Origin: SpSt-333 sp964371615
GTDB lineage: Bacteria > Bacteroidota > Ignavibacteria > UBA10030 > UBA8401
Reading direction: 5' to 3'
Assembly (NCBI GenBank): GCA_964371615.1
Contig: CAYJMS010000002.1
Location: forward strand, 124,001-188,000
Length of the DNA: 64,000 nt
A program made the translations under genes and the position numbers. This document shows positions 1 through 9,437 of this stretch, one piece after another (the first letter of the stretch is position 1; each line of letters opens with the position of its first letter). Under the pieces are notes generated by a model that was not told the DNA's origin, searched no databases, and saw nothing but the letters and a program-made list of their open reading frames with translations.

Positions 1-998
1 GCAAGACATTGCGAAGCAAATGCTTCGTTCATTTCTATCACGGACATATCATCCATTGCCAATCCGGTTTTCTTCAGCACTGCCTGCGACGCCGGCAACA
101 GTCCGATCCCCATGATCCGTGGTTCCACACCGACCACGGCCGAAGCGGTATATCGTGCCAAAGGAGTCAAGTGATAGCGCTTTACCGCTTCTTCAGAGGC
201 AAGAATCAACGCACACGCTCCGTCATTGATACCGGACGAATTTCCCGCCGTCACTGTTCCTTTTCCATCCGTGCGAAATGCAGGGCGTAACGTCGATAAT
301 TTTTCCACCGTTGTTTCCGGTTTGGGAAATTCATCATCCCCGAAGATGATAATATCCTTTTTAGCATGAATTTCGATCGGTACATTTTCCTTAAAAAATC
401 GTTGACGGGTAATTGCCTTTTTCGCCTTTTGTTGAGACCAGAAGGCAAATGCGTCCTGATCTTCTCTTGAAATCTTGAATTGTTCTGCCACATTTTCCGC
501 CGTCATTCCCATGGAATCAACTCCGTACCGTTCTTTCATCTTCGGATTAACGAAGCGCCAGCCGAGCGCTGTGTCGAAGATCTCCGGCGTGCGGGAGAAT
601 GCTTCGGATGGTTTTTTCATGACATACGGTGCGCGGGACATGCTTTCAACACCGCCGGCAATGTAGAGATCCCCATCGCCGATCAATATTTTATTCGCAG
701 CGTTGACAACGGCGCTCATACCGGATGCGCAGAGCCGGTTGACTGTTTCGGCCGGGACGGATTCCGGAAGTCCTGCGAGCAATGATGCCATTCTCGCCAC
801 ATTGCGATTATCTTCACCTGCCTGATTTGCACAGCCGAATATTACCTCAGCGTATGCAGATTTTTCTATTTGCGGATAGCGATTGGTAATTGCTGCGATG
901 ACAAATGCGGCAAGGTCATCCGGACGAATTGACGACAACGCTCCGCCGTATTTGCCGATCGGCGTCCGCAGCGCATCGACGATATATACCGTTTTCAT
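1..998 (-). CDS. paaJ: Thiolase (3-oxoadipyl-CoA/acetyl-CoA acyltransferase), 3' end cut by window edge
   Basis: A beta-keto thiolase that would cleave 3-oxoacyl-CoA with CoA; in the phenylacetate pathway this is the last step, giving acetyl-CoA and succinyl-CoA. Reading inward from the ATG at 998 the protein begins MKTVYIVDALRTPIGKYGG, typical of thiolase N-termini. The acylation cysteine lies in NRLCASGMSA (about residue 90), and the NEAFA motif is reached just before the window edge. About 332 codons are visible; the C-terminal GHP and second-cysteine motifs fall outside. The start is one base after the stop of the thioesterase gene, so it is the last visible gene of the paaABCDIJ unit. 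The family is certain; the exact substrate is inferred from neighbours. Confidence 0.93.
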   Translation of the reverse strand, partial: MKTVYIVDALRTPIGKYGGALSSIRPDDLAAFVIAAITNRYPQIEKSAYAEVIFGCANQAGEDNRNVARMASLLAGLPESVPAETVNRLCASGMSAVVNAANKILIGDGDLYIAGGVESMSRAPYVMKKPSEAFSRTPEIFDTALGWRFVNPKMKERYGVDSMGMTAENVAEQFKISREDQDAFAFWSQQKAKKAITRQRFFKENVPIEIHAKKDIIIFGDDEFPKPETTVEKLSTLRPAFRTDGKGTVTAGNSSGINDGACALILASEEAVKRYHLTPLARYTASAVVGVEPRIMGIGLLPASQAVLKKTGLAMDDMSVIEMNEAFASQCL

Positions 999-999
999 A

Positions 1000-1425
1000 T
1001 TATTCCATCTTCTCTTTTTTGGTAATGTACACAATACCGCGAAAATCTCCGACGGGTGTCCCATCATCCTTCGAAATCGTCACCGTATAGATGCCGATCC
1101 GTTCCGTGCGACTCACCTCATTAGAAACAGCCACAAGCCGATCCCCTTCATAGACCGGATTCGGGTAAGCGATGCTCGCTTCGATGCTGACAGCGACCTT
1201 ACCGTAGGTATTGGAAGCAAATGCCAGAACACTGTCCGCAAGCGAAAAAGTGATACCGCCGTGACACACATTAAATCCGTTCAGCATCTCTTTCCGCACG
1301 ATCATGCGAGCGGTTACTTCACCGGGACCGTGCACTGTTACTTCCATCCCGAGCCACTGACTAAACGGATCATGATCCAACATCTGTTGAATAGTGCGCT
1401 CTAAAACGTTTTGAGAATCCATCAT
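1000..1425 (-). CDS. paaI: PaaI-type hotdog-fold thioesterase
   Basis: Acyl-CoA thioesterase of the hotdog family, 141 residues, the usual PaaI size. The NG...CHGG segment (NGFNVCHGGITFSLAD, about residues 49-64) carries the family's substrate-binding and catalytic region, including the Asp of LAD. In phenylacetate operons PaaI hydrolyses ring-hydroxylated dead-end CoA esters and so rescues CoA. The start overlaps the paaD stop by four bases (ATGA), indicating translational coupling, and the stop is one base before the thiolase start. Two adjacent ATG codons are possible starts; the first is used. Confidence 0.9.
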   Translation of the reverse strand: MMDSQNVLERTIQQMLDHDPFSQWLGMEVTVHGPGEVTARMIVRKEMLNGFNVCHGGITFSLADSVLAFASNTYGKVAVSIEASIAYPNPVYEGDRLVAVSNEVSRTERIGIYTVTISKDDGTPVGDFRGIVYITKKEKME

Positions 1426-1949
1426 AAGGGTTTTAGATATTCAAATGGTTGACGGCACGAGACGCACACATAGTACGATTTACACGGCGTTGAGCCAAAC
1501 TCGCTGGTCAACCGTGTATCGGATGAATTGCACAATGGGCAGGAAACTCTCGGCAATTCGATTTGAAGTACCGGTGATGAGCCGCATGACACCGGCGGTG
1601 CAATTCCGTACTGACGCAATTTTTCCTTTGCCGATTCAGATAGCCAATCGGTGGTCCAAGCCGGCGAAAATACTTTTTCTATGGCAATGTCGACACATCC
1701 GTTGCTCTCCAGCACTTTCCGAATCTCTTCTTCAATGACGTACATCGCCGGACACCCGGAATACGTCGGTGTGATTTTCACACATACGGTAGTATCGTTT
1801 ATCGTGACTTCGCGAACTATACCAAGATCGACGATAGAAATGACCGGTATCTCGGGATCCGGCACCGATGCAAGTAATGCCAGAACCGATGTTCGCAGCG
1901 GATGTTCTTCCACAATTGGCGATGACGTATCAATTGCAGGTCTTACCAT
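1422..1949 (-). CDS. paaD: Phenylacetyl-CoA epoxidase maturation protein PaaD (MIP18/DUF59 fold)
   Basis: 175 residues. The N-terminal two thirds is a MIP18 (DUF59) domain with the DPEIPVISIVDLGIVREV signature (about residues 31-48). The C-terminus carries a four-cysteine zinc-binding segment (CPLCNSSD then CVSCRQPFEYL). This combination is typical of PaaD, which is thought to help mature the di-iron epoxidase or supply Fe-S clusters to the reductase. It overlaps paaC by seven bases upstream and paaI by four downstream. The similar MIP18 protein at 13024-13389 lacks the zinc tail, which separates the two roles. Confidence 0.9.
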   Translation of the reverse strand: MVRPAIDTSSPIVEEHPLRTSVLALLASVPDPEIPVISIVDLGIVREVTINDTTVCVKITPTYSGCPAMYVIEEEIRKVLESNGCVDIAIEKVFSPAWTTDWLSESAKEKLRQYGIAPPVSCGSSPVLQIELPRVSCPLCNSSDTRLTSEFGSTPCKSYYVCVSCRQPFEYLKPL

Positions 1950-2716
1950 TGTATCTCCGGATACGAACGTGCGACAATCTGCATTTCGGCCAGAAGGTGC
2001 CCCAAATGTTCCGTATGTTTCCCCGCTCTTCCGCCCGACTGTTGAAATTCATCTTCTCCCGGCACGGTCAACGTTGCGGCTGTAAGTATACCGGTCACAC
2101 TCCGACGCCATTCGTCTTTCAGAGATCCGGATAGAACGGCAATTCCTTCTCCGGCTAATTCTTTCTCAGCGGCATCAGTAATAAACATCTCATCCGTAAA
2201 CCGCCACAGAGCATCGACAGCGGATTGCATCCGGTGATGACTCTCATCCGTGCCATCACCCAACCGCATCACCCATTGACTGCTGTGGCGGAAGTGGTAG
2301 CGAATTTCTTTCACTGTTTTTTGAGCGATTCCGGCGAGTGGGCTCAATGTGCTGTTCTGAAGATTATCGTACAACAGAAGCCCATATGCATCATAGAAAA
2401 ATTGCCGTGCAATGGTGTGCGCAAAATCCCGGTTCGGTTGTTCCGCCAACAAAAGATTTTTGTATTCCACCGCTTCCCGAAAATAGACGAGTGTATCGGC
2501 CGTCCGGTTTTTCCCTTCCATGCGAGCGGCCGTTGAATAAATATTTCCAGCCTGGCCGATACAATCCAGTGCAATGTTGGCGAGCGCAATATCTTCCTCC
2601 AACACCGGCGCATGCCCGCACCATTCCGATAGCCGGTGGCCCAGAATCAACCGGTCATCGGCAAGACGGAGAAGGTATTCAACAGCCATCGATGGATTCG
2701 TCACGGTTTTTTCCAC
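1943..2716 (-). CDS. paaC: Phenylacetyl-CoA epoxidase structural subunit PaaC
   Basis: Ferritin-like helical protein of 257 residues, the scaffold partner of the catalytic subunit PaaA in the phenylacetyl-CoA 1,2-epoxidase. Segments such as RLADDRLILGHRLSEWCGHAP and the YHFRHSSQWVMRLGDGT stretch are characteristic. The longest start is a GTG at 2716 that overlaps paaB by 16 bases; an ATG at 2689 (MAVEYLLRL) is an alternative that would still be within a few bases of the paaB stop. The order paaA-paaB-paaC supports the assignment. Confidence 0.92.
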   Translation of the reverse strand: MEKTVTNPSMAVEYLLRLADDRLILGHRLSEWCGHAPVLEEDIALANIALDCIGQAGNIYSTAARMEGKNRTADTLVYFREAVEYKNLLLAEQPNRDFAHTIARQFFYDAYGLLLYDNLQNSTLSPLAGIAQKTVKEIRYHFRHSSQWVMRLGDGTDESHHRMQSAVDALWRFTDEMFITDAAEKELAGEGIAVLSGSLKDEWRRSVTGILTAATLTVPGEDEFQQSGGRAGKHTEHLGHLLAEMQIVARSYPEIQW

Positions 2717-3009
2717 AGTTCGTCATCGAGCGTATGTTTGTAGAATTGCGGATGGCGGTACACTTTGTCGCCGGTCGGCTCAAAAAAAGAGGCGTGATCT
2801 TCCGGAACGGTTGAGATGATATGACGGGATAGGACGACCCAGAGGTTTCGGATCTTTCCTCTGCGCGCAAATACATCGCGCGCATTCTGCAGCGCCATTT
2901 CCGCACCGGTGGCCCGGATGCTTCCGGCGTGACTGTACGGCGCGTTGTCAGTTTCCTGCAGGAATACTTCCCACAGGTCTCCTTCTTCTTTATTGTGGCT
3001 GTCGGTCAT
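2701..3009 (-). CDS. paaB: Phenylacetyl-CoA epoxidase subunit PaaB
   Basis: 102 residues, the normal PaaB length. The family pattern is visible as LWEVFLQETDNAPYSHAGSI followed by a segment on one helix with AEMALQNARDVFARR. PaaB bridges PaaA-PaaC units and is required for epoxidase activity. It lies 26 bases downstream of paaA and overlaps paaC. Confidence 0.92.
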   Translation of the reverse strand: MTDSHNKEEGDLWEVFLQETDNAPYSHAGSIRATGAEMALQNARDVFARRGKIRNLWVVLSRHIISTVPEDHASFFEPTGDKVYRHPQFYKHTLDDELWKKP

Positions 3010-3035
3010 ACGGTGTAATGCGATTACTGTTCATC

Positions 3036-3998
3036 TCATAACAGTGTCGACGATGATTTTGATATATATCCGATCCGTTTTTCCTCATATGCCAGCATCG
3101 CCTCACGCACCCATCTGCCATTATCGTATGCAGAGCGGCGGGCATCCAACCGTTCGCGATTGCACGGTCCGCTTCCGTTGATAACCCGATTGAATTCCTC
3201 CCAATCGATGTCGCCGGTTTCCCAACTGCGGGTTTTGTCGTTGAACGTTAATTGCGGATCAGGAATATTCAGTCCCCATTCGCGCGCCTGATCGACGGTC
3301 AGATCGACAAACCGCTGGCGGAGTTCATCATTGCTTTTCAACTTTATCTTCCACTTCATCATCTCACCGCTGTTCGGGGAATGTGCATCGTGCGGACCGA
3401 ACATCATTAACGTCGGCCACCAGAACCGGTTCAACGATTCCTGCACCATGGCTTTCCCTTTTTCGCCGGACGATATCAGCGCGGCAATAATTTCCATCCC
3501 CTGCTTTTTATGGAAGTTCTCTTCTTTACAGATCCGCAACAAGGCGCGCGAATACGGCCCGTATGAACATTTCGCCATCGTGGTTTGATTAATGATCGCA
3601 GCACCGTCCACCAGCCAGCCGATCATTCCCATATCGGCCCACGACAATGACGGATAATTGAAAATAGAAGAATATTTCGCCTTCCCCTGCAGAAGTTGAT
3701 CCGACATTTCCTCGCGCGTAATGCCCAACGTTTCTGCCGCGCTGTATAAATAATGTCCGTGACCGGCTTCGTCCTGTACTTTTGCGAGCAATGCCAATTT
3801 TCGCCGTAATGAGGGTGCACGCGTAATCCAATTCCCTTCGGGGAGCATACCGATGATTTCGGAGTGCGCATGCTGGGAGATGAGACGTATCAGTTGCCGG
3901 CGGTATTTCTCCGGCATCCAGTCGTTCGATTCGATCGTTTCCCCGCTGTCGATACGGCGTTCGAACTCTTCGTCTCGTCTGTCGATGTTTTCGCTCAT
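3036..3998 (-). CDS. paaA: Phenylacetyl-CoA epoxidase catalytic subunit PaaA
   Basis: Di-iron oxygenase subunit that inserts oxygen into the ring of phenylacetyl-CoA. The protein is 320 residues from the ATG at 3998, which is preceded by GGGAG six bases upstream; a longer open frame to 4073 lacks such support. Di-iron ligand regions are visible in [15 protein letters not shown] (Glu...His) and [13 protein letters not shown]. First gene of the paaABCDIJ cluster. The gene for the reductase PaaE, which normally follows paaD, is not present here, so electron delivery must come from elsewhere or from a different reductase. Confidence 0.93.
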   Translation of the reverse strand: MSENIDRRDEEFERRIDSGETIESNDWMPEKYRRQLIRLISQHAHSEIIGMLPEGNWITRAPSLRRKLALLAKVQDEAGHGHYLYSAAETLGITREEMSDQLLQGKAKYSSIFNYPSLSWADMGMIGWLVDGAAIINQTTMAKCSYGPYSRALLRICKEENFHKKQGMEIIAALISSGEKGKAMVQESLNRFWWPTLMMFGPHDAHSPNSGEMMKWKIKLKSNDELRQRFVDLTVDQAREWGLNIPDPQLTFNDKTRSWETGDIDWEEFNRVINGSGPCNRERLDARRSAYDNGRWVREAMLAYEEKRIGYISKSSSTLL

Positions 3999-4069
3999 TG
4001 TTCTCCCGATGAAATCGGATAAATTTATCTTAATTGTATTTATGAATATACGAAAGTGAGTCCGGCATT

Positions 4070-5005
4070 TCAACTCCTGAGTTGTACGGACCGGTGCAAC
4101 ACGGCATACCGCATCTCATCCAGCGCGTTACCGTCGTACCACTGGATCCTCTCTTCTTTTCTGAACCAGGTCATCTGACGTTTTGCAAATCGTCGTGTGT
4201 TTTGCTTCATTCTATCGATCATTTGCTCATGTGAACATTCATTTCGGAGGAATTGAAATGCTTCTTTGTATCCAACGGTCTGTAATGCCTGAAGCCGGTC
4301 GTCAAATCCCATCGATTGCAGTTGCCGCACTTCGTCAAGAAATCCAGACTCTATCATTCCATCGACACGGGCGTTGATGCGGCTGTACAATTCCTGTCGA
4401 TCCCAATGGAGGCCGATCCACAGTGCATCGTACATATCATCTTTTCTATGACCTGCATGAAATTGCGAAATTGGAATTCCGGTCTCGTGAAACACTTCCA
4501 AGGCACGGATGACACGGCGGAATTTTGTTGCGTCCATTGTTGCAGCAGAAACAGGATCGATTCGTTTCAATTCCTGATACAACGCTTCTTTCCCTTCGTT
4601 CTTGATGCGATCTTCCAGCATTTTTCGGATATCGCCCGTGAATTCCGGTTGTTCAAAAAAACCATCGACCAACGCACGGACATATAAGCCCGTTCCCCCG
4701 CAAACAATCGGCATTTTATTTCTGACTGCGATAGACGCAATCGCTTCCCGCGCAATCGACTGGAAATCGCCGGCATTACACGATTGGTCCGGATCGCGTA
4801 TATCTATACAATGATGAGGGACTGACCGTAATTCTTCCGGGGTGGGTTTTGCCGTACCGATGTTTAAACGCCGGTACACCTGCCGAGAATCCGCCGAAAT
4901 AATCTCGGACGGAATAGTTCGCGCTATTTCCAAAGCAAGCGACGTTTTTCCCGACGCCGTCGGGCCGACAATAATGATTATTTTTGTCTTTTCAGAGGCA
5001 GCCAT
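4070..5005 (-). CDS. miaA: tRNA dimethylallyltransferase MiaA
   Basis: Transfers a dimethylallyl group to A37 of tRNAs reading UNN codons. 311 residues, standard size. P-loop [11 protein letters not shown] at residues 14-24, then the substrate motif [18 protein letters not shown], and [14 protein letters not shown] further on. The start is adjacent to the stop of the upstream lipoprotein gene. It ends the minus-strand unit that begins at folP, and 71 bases separate it from paaA. Confidence 0.96.
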   Translation of the reverse strand: MAASEKTKIIIIVGPTASGKTSLALEIARTIPSEIISADSRQVYRRLNIGTAKPTPEELRSVPHHCIDIRDPDQSCNAGDFQSIAREAIASIAVRNKMPIVCGGTGLYVRALVDGFFEQPEFTGDIRKMLEDRIKNEGKEALYQELKRIDPVSAATMDATKFRRVIRALEVFHETGIPISQFHAGHRKDDMYDALWIGLHWDRQELYSRINARVDGMIESGFLDEVRQLQSMGFDDRLQALQTVGYKEAFQFLRNECSHEQMIDRMKQNTRRFAKRQMTWFRKEERIQWYDGNALDEMRYAVLHRSVQLRS

Positions 5006-5923
5006 TTACGGATTGGGCGGTAGTGTAAACCGTTGAGTCTTACGTGACATCATACCGACAACTCCATATCCATTGGATACATTCGTGAAATCCGGTTCAT
5101 CGAGCCGAATGGATGATCCGCCGGGAAAATTGTTGGCGATGCTGTAATAGGTGAATATATTTTCGTCGAATTGCTGATAATCAATCACGACACCTGAGAA
5201 TCGTACGGTATCGGCGGGATGAGAACGAATTCTAGTAATGACTTCCTTATACACCGCGTTTTTATACGTCTTCGTAATTACTCTTGACGGGTCAACCACT
5301 TCGACCCCCGGCAGGACCTGATCGTCGCCGCTCAATCCCAAAGGAACCTCCATAACTTCGCGCTGCCAGCTTCCTGCGACTCGTTTATCGTATTCCACCA
5401 GCAGCCGAACAAGGAAAGCATACGCCCCCTTTCCGGCACTAAACTCCAATTCGATATCCTTTGTATTCGAATAATTTGAAATCACTTGTGTGTTCAGAGG
5501 ACTGATGTATCCTTCAGCCATTGCCGTACAACTCACCCGTGCAGTAGGATAATCGCTCTGCTCGACTGTCAGCTCATACGTGCCATTCGGAACGATATTG
5601 ACGCCATAGTGGACATACAAATGCTGAGAGCGAAGTGCACCTTTTTCCAGGACATTCATTACCGTATCATGAAAGATGAAGAGTGTCGTATCCCTTTTCA
5701 ACGTCACCGACGCGCCAAGCACTTCATTGACGGGCAATTGATCCGATAATGCATGCATTGCCGGATCGTAAGTGCTATAGACCTTTACGTATTGTGTATC
5801 GACGCTGACATTCATTAACGAATACACTATTAACGACTGCCAATACGGTCCATTCGGGGAAAACGATTCATTGCACCCCGACGAGAGCACCATCATCCCG
5901 ATGGCCGCCATGATCACTCTCAT
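5006..5923 (-). CDS. DUF4249-family lipoprotein, partner of the TonB-dependent receptor
   Basis: 305 residues from the ATG at 5923, which sits one base after the receptor stop codon; a longer frame upstream would run into the receptor gene. The N-terminus is a lipoprotein signal with lipobox VLSSGC, the cysteine at residue 17. The rest is a beta-rich domain resembling DUF4249 proteins, which in Bacteroidota sit beside TonB-dependent receptors as presumed surface partners. Function is not known; coupling to the receptor is inferred from spacing. Confidence 0.75.
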   Translation of the reverse strand: MRVIMAAIGMMVLSSGCNESFSPNGPYWQSLIVYSLMNVSVDTQYVKVYSTYDPAMHALSDQLPVNEVLGASVTLKRDTTLFIFHDTVMNVLEKGALRSQHLYVHYGVNIVPNGTYELTVEQSDYPTARVSCTAMAEGYISPLNTQVISNYSNTKDIELEFSAGKGAYAFLVRLLVEYDKRVAGSWQREVMEVPLGLSGDDQVLPGVEVVDPSRVITKTYKNAVYKEVITRIRSHPADTVRFSGVVIDYQQFDENIFTYYSIANNFPGGSSIRLDEPDFTNVSNGYGVVGMMSRKTQRFTLPPNP

Positions 5924-5924
5924 A

Positions 5925-8135
5925 TTACAACTCCACCCGAACGAATGCTGCCGGAAAGAATGGAAGCATGGTAATTGTTTGAGACGTTTTTCTGTCATAA
6001 TACAAAATGTTCCGGTTGTCGTACGCATTAATGATGCTGACGCCGGTTTCACCCTTCAGCACCGAGGTAAGAAATCGATAGGTCATGGTGATATCCATTC
6101 TGTGATATGCCGGCATTCGTGCGGCGTTTTTATCGCCAATTATCAAATATCCGGAACCCGATTCGTCCACAAATGAATCGCGGCCAAGACCGGAGAATGT
6201 CAGCCGCTGGTAGAGGCCGATCGTTTGACTATAGGCATATCCGCTTCCCAGCTCCCACTGTACGGAACACTCAATATTATCCCAAATTCTGACAATGCCG
6301 AGAAGATGCAGATTATGCCTCCGATCATATCTCGGCGGATACGTATATGATCCGATTGATACTTCGGTTTTTCCCCACGTATATGCGAGGTACAGATCCA
6401 CAGTCGAAAAACTGTACCGCACCATTGTTTCTATGCCGTATGCCGTTCCCGTTCCCCGAGTATAATCCGGATCGGATGCAAATTTTTTGTCCCTATTATA
6501 CAAAGCCAGAGAGGAATAATTCTTTAAATAATATTGCACTGAAGCAGAAAGTTCCGAGTAGATATTCCCTTCCAGCCCAATAGTATAGTGGTACGCCTTC
6601 TGAGGCTCATCTTCTTTCGGCACCATGATCCACGCTTCAAAGAGTGAGACTATGTCGTCTTCATTGGTCAGCGTCATATGGCGCTGGGTGAATATTCCGA
6701 AGGATCCCTTCAACCGCCACTCATTGTCGAACATATAGCTCATATTCATCCGTGGCTGAAAAGCAGTCGTCAACGCCGATGCGCTCACCAGACCGATCAT
6801 GTCAGAATGAAGACCGATATCGAGACCAATCTTTCCGATGCGCGTCTGATACCGGAACCAGCTCCAGAACTCGCCGTTCGATTCATCCACCGCAATACGT
6901 TTCTGTGACGTCGTCGTATATTCGAACAGATGCCTGATACCGCTCACTTCAAATCCGAGAAAAAAAAGATCTTCCGATTCCGTGTATATCGTCAGATCGG
7001 TTCTGATGCTGATATCCCGAATTGAGGAACGCGCCGGTTGGATCAACAAAGAATTTTTTGCGTTGCGGGAAATCGAGAAATTATTCACCGAGATGATTGT
7101 TTCGTAATAGACTCGGTCCTGCAGGAGGTCGGATATTTTCAACGATGCCGCAGTGGTGTTCCAAAAGTGGTCCGGTTCATCGACGGACGTCGACACAATA
7201 TCATCCTGACTGACAAAGATATTTGCAGAATAATTCCCATAATCACCTCCGCCGAATTTCGCTTTGGCAAACAGATCATAAAATGATATGGGAGGCGGAT
7301 TCCGGAGAAATTTATTATAGGAATCGTCGAACAGAGAGCGTCTCATCGATACGATCCAGCTGTTGTTATTCGGCAACGGACCCTCGAGTTGCAGCGAACC
7401 GGAGAGAAAATTCAGACCCGCTTTTCCTTCAAACTTTGTATTGTTTCCATCTTCCGTAATTATATTGACGACCGACGACAGCCGCCCGCCAAATCCCGCG
7501 GGGAATCCACCGGTATAGACCTCGGTCGATTTTACGATGTCCGGATCAATAACGCTGAAAAGACCGAATGCATGAAAGGGATTGTAAATCTTTAAGCCGT
7601 CCAGCAAAATCAGGTTTTGATCTCCGGCGCCGCCGCGAACAAAGAATTTCGACGAGACATCGGCGGTGGAAACCACACCGGGAATAATTTGTATGGAACG
7701 GAAGAGATCTCCCTGACCGATCACCGGAACCTGGCTGAGGTCTGCCTGGCTTAAAACATGAGTGCTTGTGCTGATATCCGAAATTTCGGATTTTCTTCCG
7801 CCGATGACATCGACACCCATGACTTCGACCGGAGCGGATGATAAACCGAAATTGACGGTCACCGGTCCGCCTCCTCGAATTGTCACCTGTTTGGATTGAT
7901 TCGGGTAGCCGATAGAATGTGCGGAGACCGTATATGTTCCGGCGGGAATTCCGGCGATCAGATAAAATCCGTTATTGTTGGTGACGGATCCGCGCGCCAA
8001 TTCCACAATCCTGACCGTCGCATACGGTATCTTCTCGCCGCTCGCACTATCGGTGACGACACCCCGAAGATCAGATTTCTGCCCCATCACAATCGACACA
8101 ATACAGAACAGAGCGAAGAGGAAGGTTTTCTTCAT
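5925..8135 (-). CDS. TonB-dependent receptor with CarboxypepD_reg-like N-terminal domain
   Basis: 736 residues from the ATG at 8135, which has GGAAG six bases upstream. In order: signal peptide (MKKTFLFALFCIVSIVMGQ), a carboxypeptidase-regulatory-like beta-sandwich (about residues 22-100, with GVVTDSASGEKIPYATV), a TonB plug domain (about 120-230, with FVRGGAGDQNLILLDGLKIY) and a C-terminal beta-barrel ending in a hydrophobic strand with terminal aromatic/Leu residues (FVRVEL). It imports an unknown ligand across the outer membrane using TonB energy. It pairs with the DUF4249 lipoprotein directly downstream. The substrate cannot be told from the sequence. Confidence 0.92.
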   Translation of the reverse strand: MKKTFLFALFCIVSIVMGQKSDLRGVVTDSASGEKIPYATVRIVELARGSVTNNNGFYLIAGIPAGTYTVSAHSIGYPNQSKQVTIRGGGPVTVNFGLSSAPVEVMGVDVIGGRKSEISDISTSTHVLSQADLSQVPVIGQGDLFRSIQIIPGVVSTADVSSKFFVRGGAGDQNLILLDGLKIYNPFHAFGLFSVIDPDIVKSTEVYTGGFPAGFGGRLSSVVNIITEDGNNTKFEGKAGLNFLSGSLQLEGPLPNNNSWIVSMRRSLFDDSYNKFLRNPPPISFYDLFAKAKFGGGDYGNYSANIFVSQDDIVSTSVDEPDHFWNTTAASLKISDLLQDRVYYETIISVNNFSISRNAKNSLLIQPARSSIRDISIRTDLTIYTESEDLFFLGFEVSGIRHLFEYTTTSQKRIAVDESNGEFWSWFRYQTRIGKIGLDIGLHSDMIGLVSASALTTAFQPRMNMSYMFDNEWRLKGSFGIFTQRHMTLTNEDDIVSLFEAWIMVPKEDEPQKAYHYTIGLEGNIYSELSASVQYYLKNYSSLALYNRDKKFASDPDYTRGTGTAYGIETMVRYSFSTVDLYLAYTWGKTEVSIGSYTYPPRYDRRHNLHLLGIVRIWDNIECSVQWELGSGYAYSQTIGLYQRLTFSGLGRDSFVDESGSGYLIIGDKNAARMPAYHRMDITMTYRFLTSVLKGETGVSIINAYDNRNILYYDRKTSQTITMLPFFPAAFVRVEL

Positions 8136-8136
8136 T

Positions 8137-8772
8137 TTACTTCCACGCATTTTTGCCGATGAGCGGAACGAACTTAAATCCCGCCACCACTTCGATGTTC
8201 AACACATCGTTCATCCTCGTTCCGATGTGCAGATCCTGCGTTTCCATCGATCCGACCGGAATAACGATTCTGCCGCCGTCGCTCAGTTGATTCACCAACG
8301 AATCTGGTATTGATGGAGAACCGGCGGTGACGATAATTCCGTCATATGGCGCATGCTCGCTCCAACCGATGGAACCATCGCCGGCTTTTGAAAGAATATG
8401 CAGTGTAAGTCTGTCAAACAGTTTTCTGGTGTTCAGGAGCAAACTCAGATGACGTTCGATAGTGAAGACTCTGCATCCGATTGCCGACAACACGGCGGCC
8501 TGATACCCCGATCCGGTGCCGATCTCGAGAATTTTCATTCCCTTTTCCGGACGCAGCGCCTGTGTCATAACGGCAACCGTGTACGGCTGCGATATGGTTT
8601 GTTCGCTGGCGATCGGCAATGCACTGTCCTCGTACGCGCGGTTGATGTGAACGGGATCGACAAACAGATGCCGTTCCACCCTCCCCATCGCATCCAGGAC
8701 CTTTTCGTTCGTGATCCCTTTTTCTTTCAGGATTGCGATCATTTCATTTCGTTCTGTATCAAATCTTCCCAT
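8137..8772 (-). CDS. pcm: Protein-L-isoaspartate O-methyltransferase
   Basis: Methylates isoaspartyl residues in damaged proteins using S-adenosylmethionine. 211 residues from the ATG at 8772; an in-frame TTG at 8778 overlaps the upstream glycosyltransferase. The family signature is clear: SEQTISQPYTVAVMTQAL in the substrate region, then the SAM-binding loop ILEIGTGSGYQAAVLS. It sits tightly between the GT2 gene and the TonB-dependent receptor, though no functional link to either is evident. Confidence 0.95.
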   Translation of the reverse strand: MGRFDTERNEMIAILKEKGITNEKVLDAMGRVERHLFVDPVHINRAYEDSALPIASEQTISQPYTVAVMTQALRPEKGMKILEIGTGSGYQAAVLSAIGCRVFTIERHLSLLLNTRKLFDRLTLHILSKAGDGSIGWSEHAPYDGIIVTAGSPSIPDSLVNQLSDGGRIVIPVGSMETQDLHIGTRMNDVLNIEVVAGFKFVPLIGKNAWK

Positions 8773-8774
8773 AG

Positions 8775-9437
8775 TCAATAGTGCCTGAATAATGTTCTTA
8801 TAAAGTGTACGGTTGTTTCAAAGTGTTTCATGTGGCTTTTTTCACCTGCATAAATCGTATCGATAGGAATCGCGTCTACGGTGAATCCTTTGAGCGCCGC
8901 TTTAATCAATAATTCCGTCTCTGCTTCATAGCCGGCGGAATCGAGTCGGGCGGACTTCAACACAGCCGCAGAAATAAAGCGGAATCCGGACTGGCTGTCG
9001 GCGACATGCACGCCCGTCCTGGCCCGGACAAGAAACGTGGTGATGGTGTTCGACAGGATACGATGGACCGGCATTCCTTTCAATTGATGGAGTCGGCTGC
9101 CGATAATGATATCGCGGTGCAGCAGACGGTGTCGTTCGATAAAGCGCGGAATATCTTCCGGCCGATGCTGAAGGTCCGCATCCATGGTGATGACGGCGTC
9201 GTACTGCCTCTCCAGACAGTAATCAAAACCCGTCTGCAATGCCGCTCCTTTTCCACGATTGGCGGAATGGCGGAGAAGATGTACGTGATACATTGCGGCG
9301 ATCTGCGACGTTGAATCGGTCGAGCCGTCGTCGATGACGATGATGTTATCGGTAGAGATGACGGGAACGGTTCTGGAGAGCAACTCTCCGAGTGTGTGCG
9401 AAGCATTGTACGCAGGGATGAGAACTGCACATTTCAT
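8775..9437 (-). CDS. Family 2 glycosyltransferase (dolichol-phosphate mannosyltransferase-like)
   Basis: 220 residues from the ATG at 9437, which overlaps the cdaA stop as ATGA. It begins MKCAVLIPAYNASHTLGELL and has the GT-A nucleotide-binding motif VIDDGSTDSTS and the metal motif TMDADLQHRPED. This short, single-domain form without membrane helices resembles DPM1-type enzymes that load a sugar onto a polyprenyl phosphate. Acceptor and sugar are unknown. Confidence 0.88.
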   Translation of the reverse strand: MKCAVLIPAYNASHTLGELLSRTVPVISTDNIIVIDDGSTDSTSQIAAMYHVHLLRHSANRGKGAALQTGFDYCLERQYDAVITMDADLQHRPEDIPRFIERHRLLHRDIIIGSRLHQLKGMPVHRILSNTITTFLVRARTGVHVADSQSGFRFISAAVLKSARLDSAGYEAETELLIKAALKGFTVDAIPIDTIYAGEKSHMKHFETTVHFIRTLFRHY

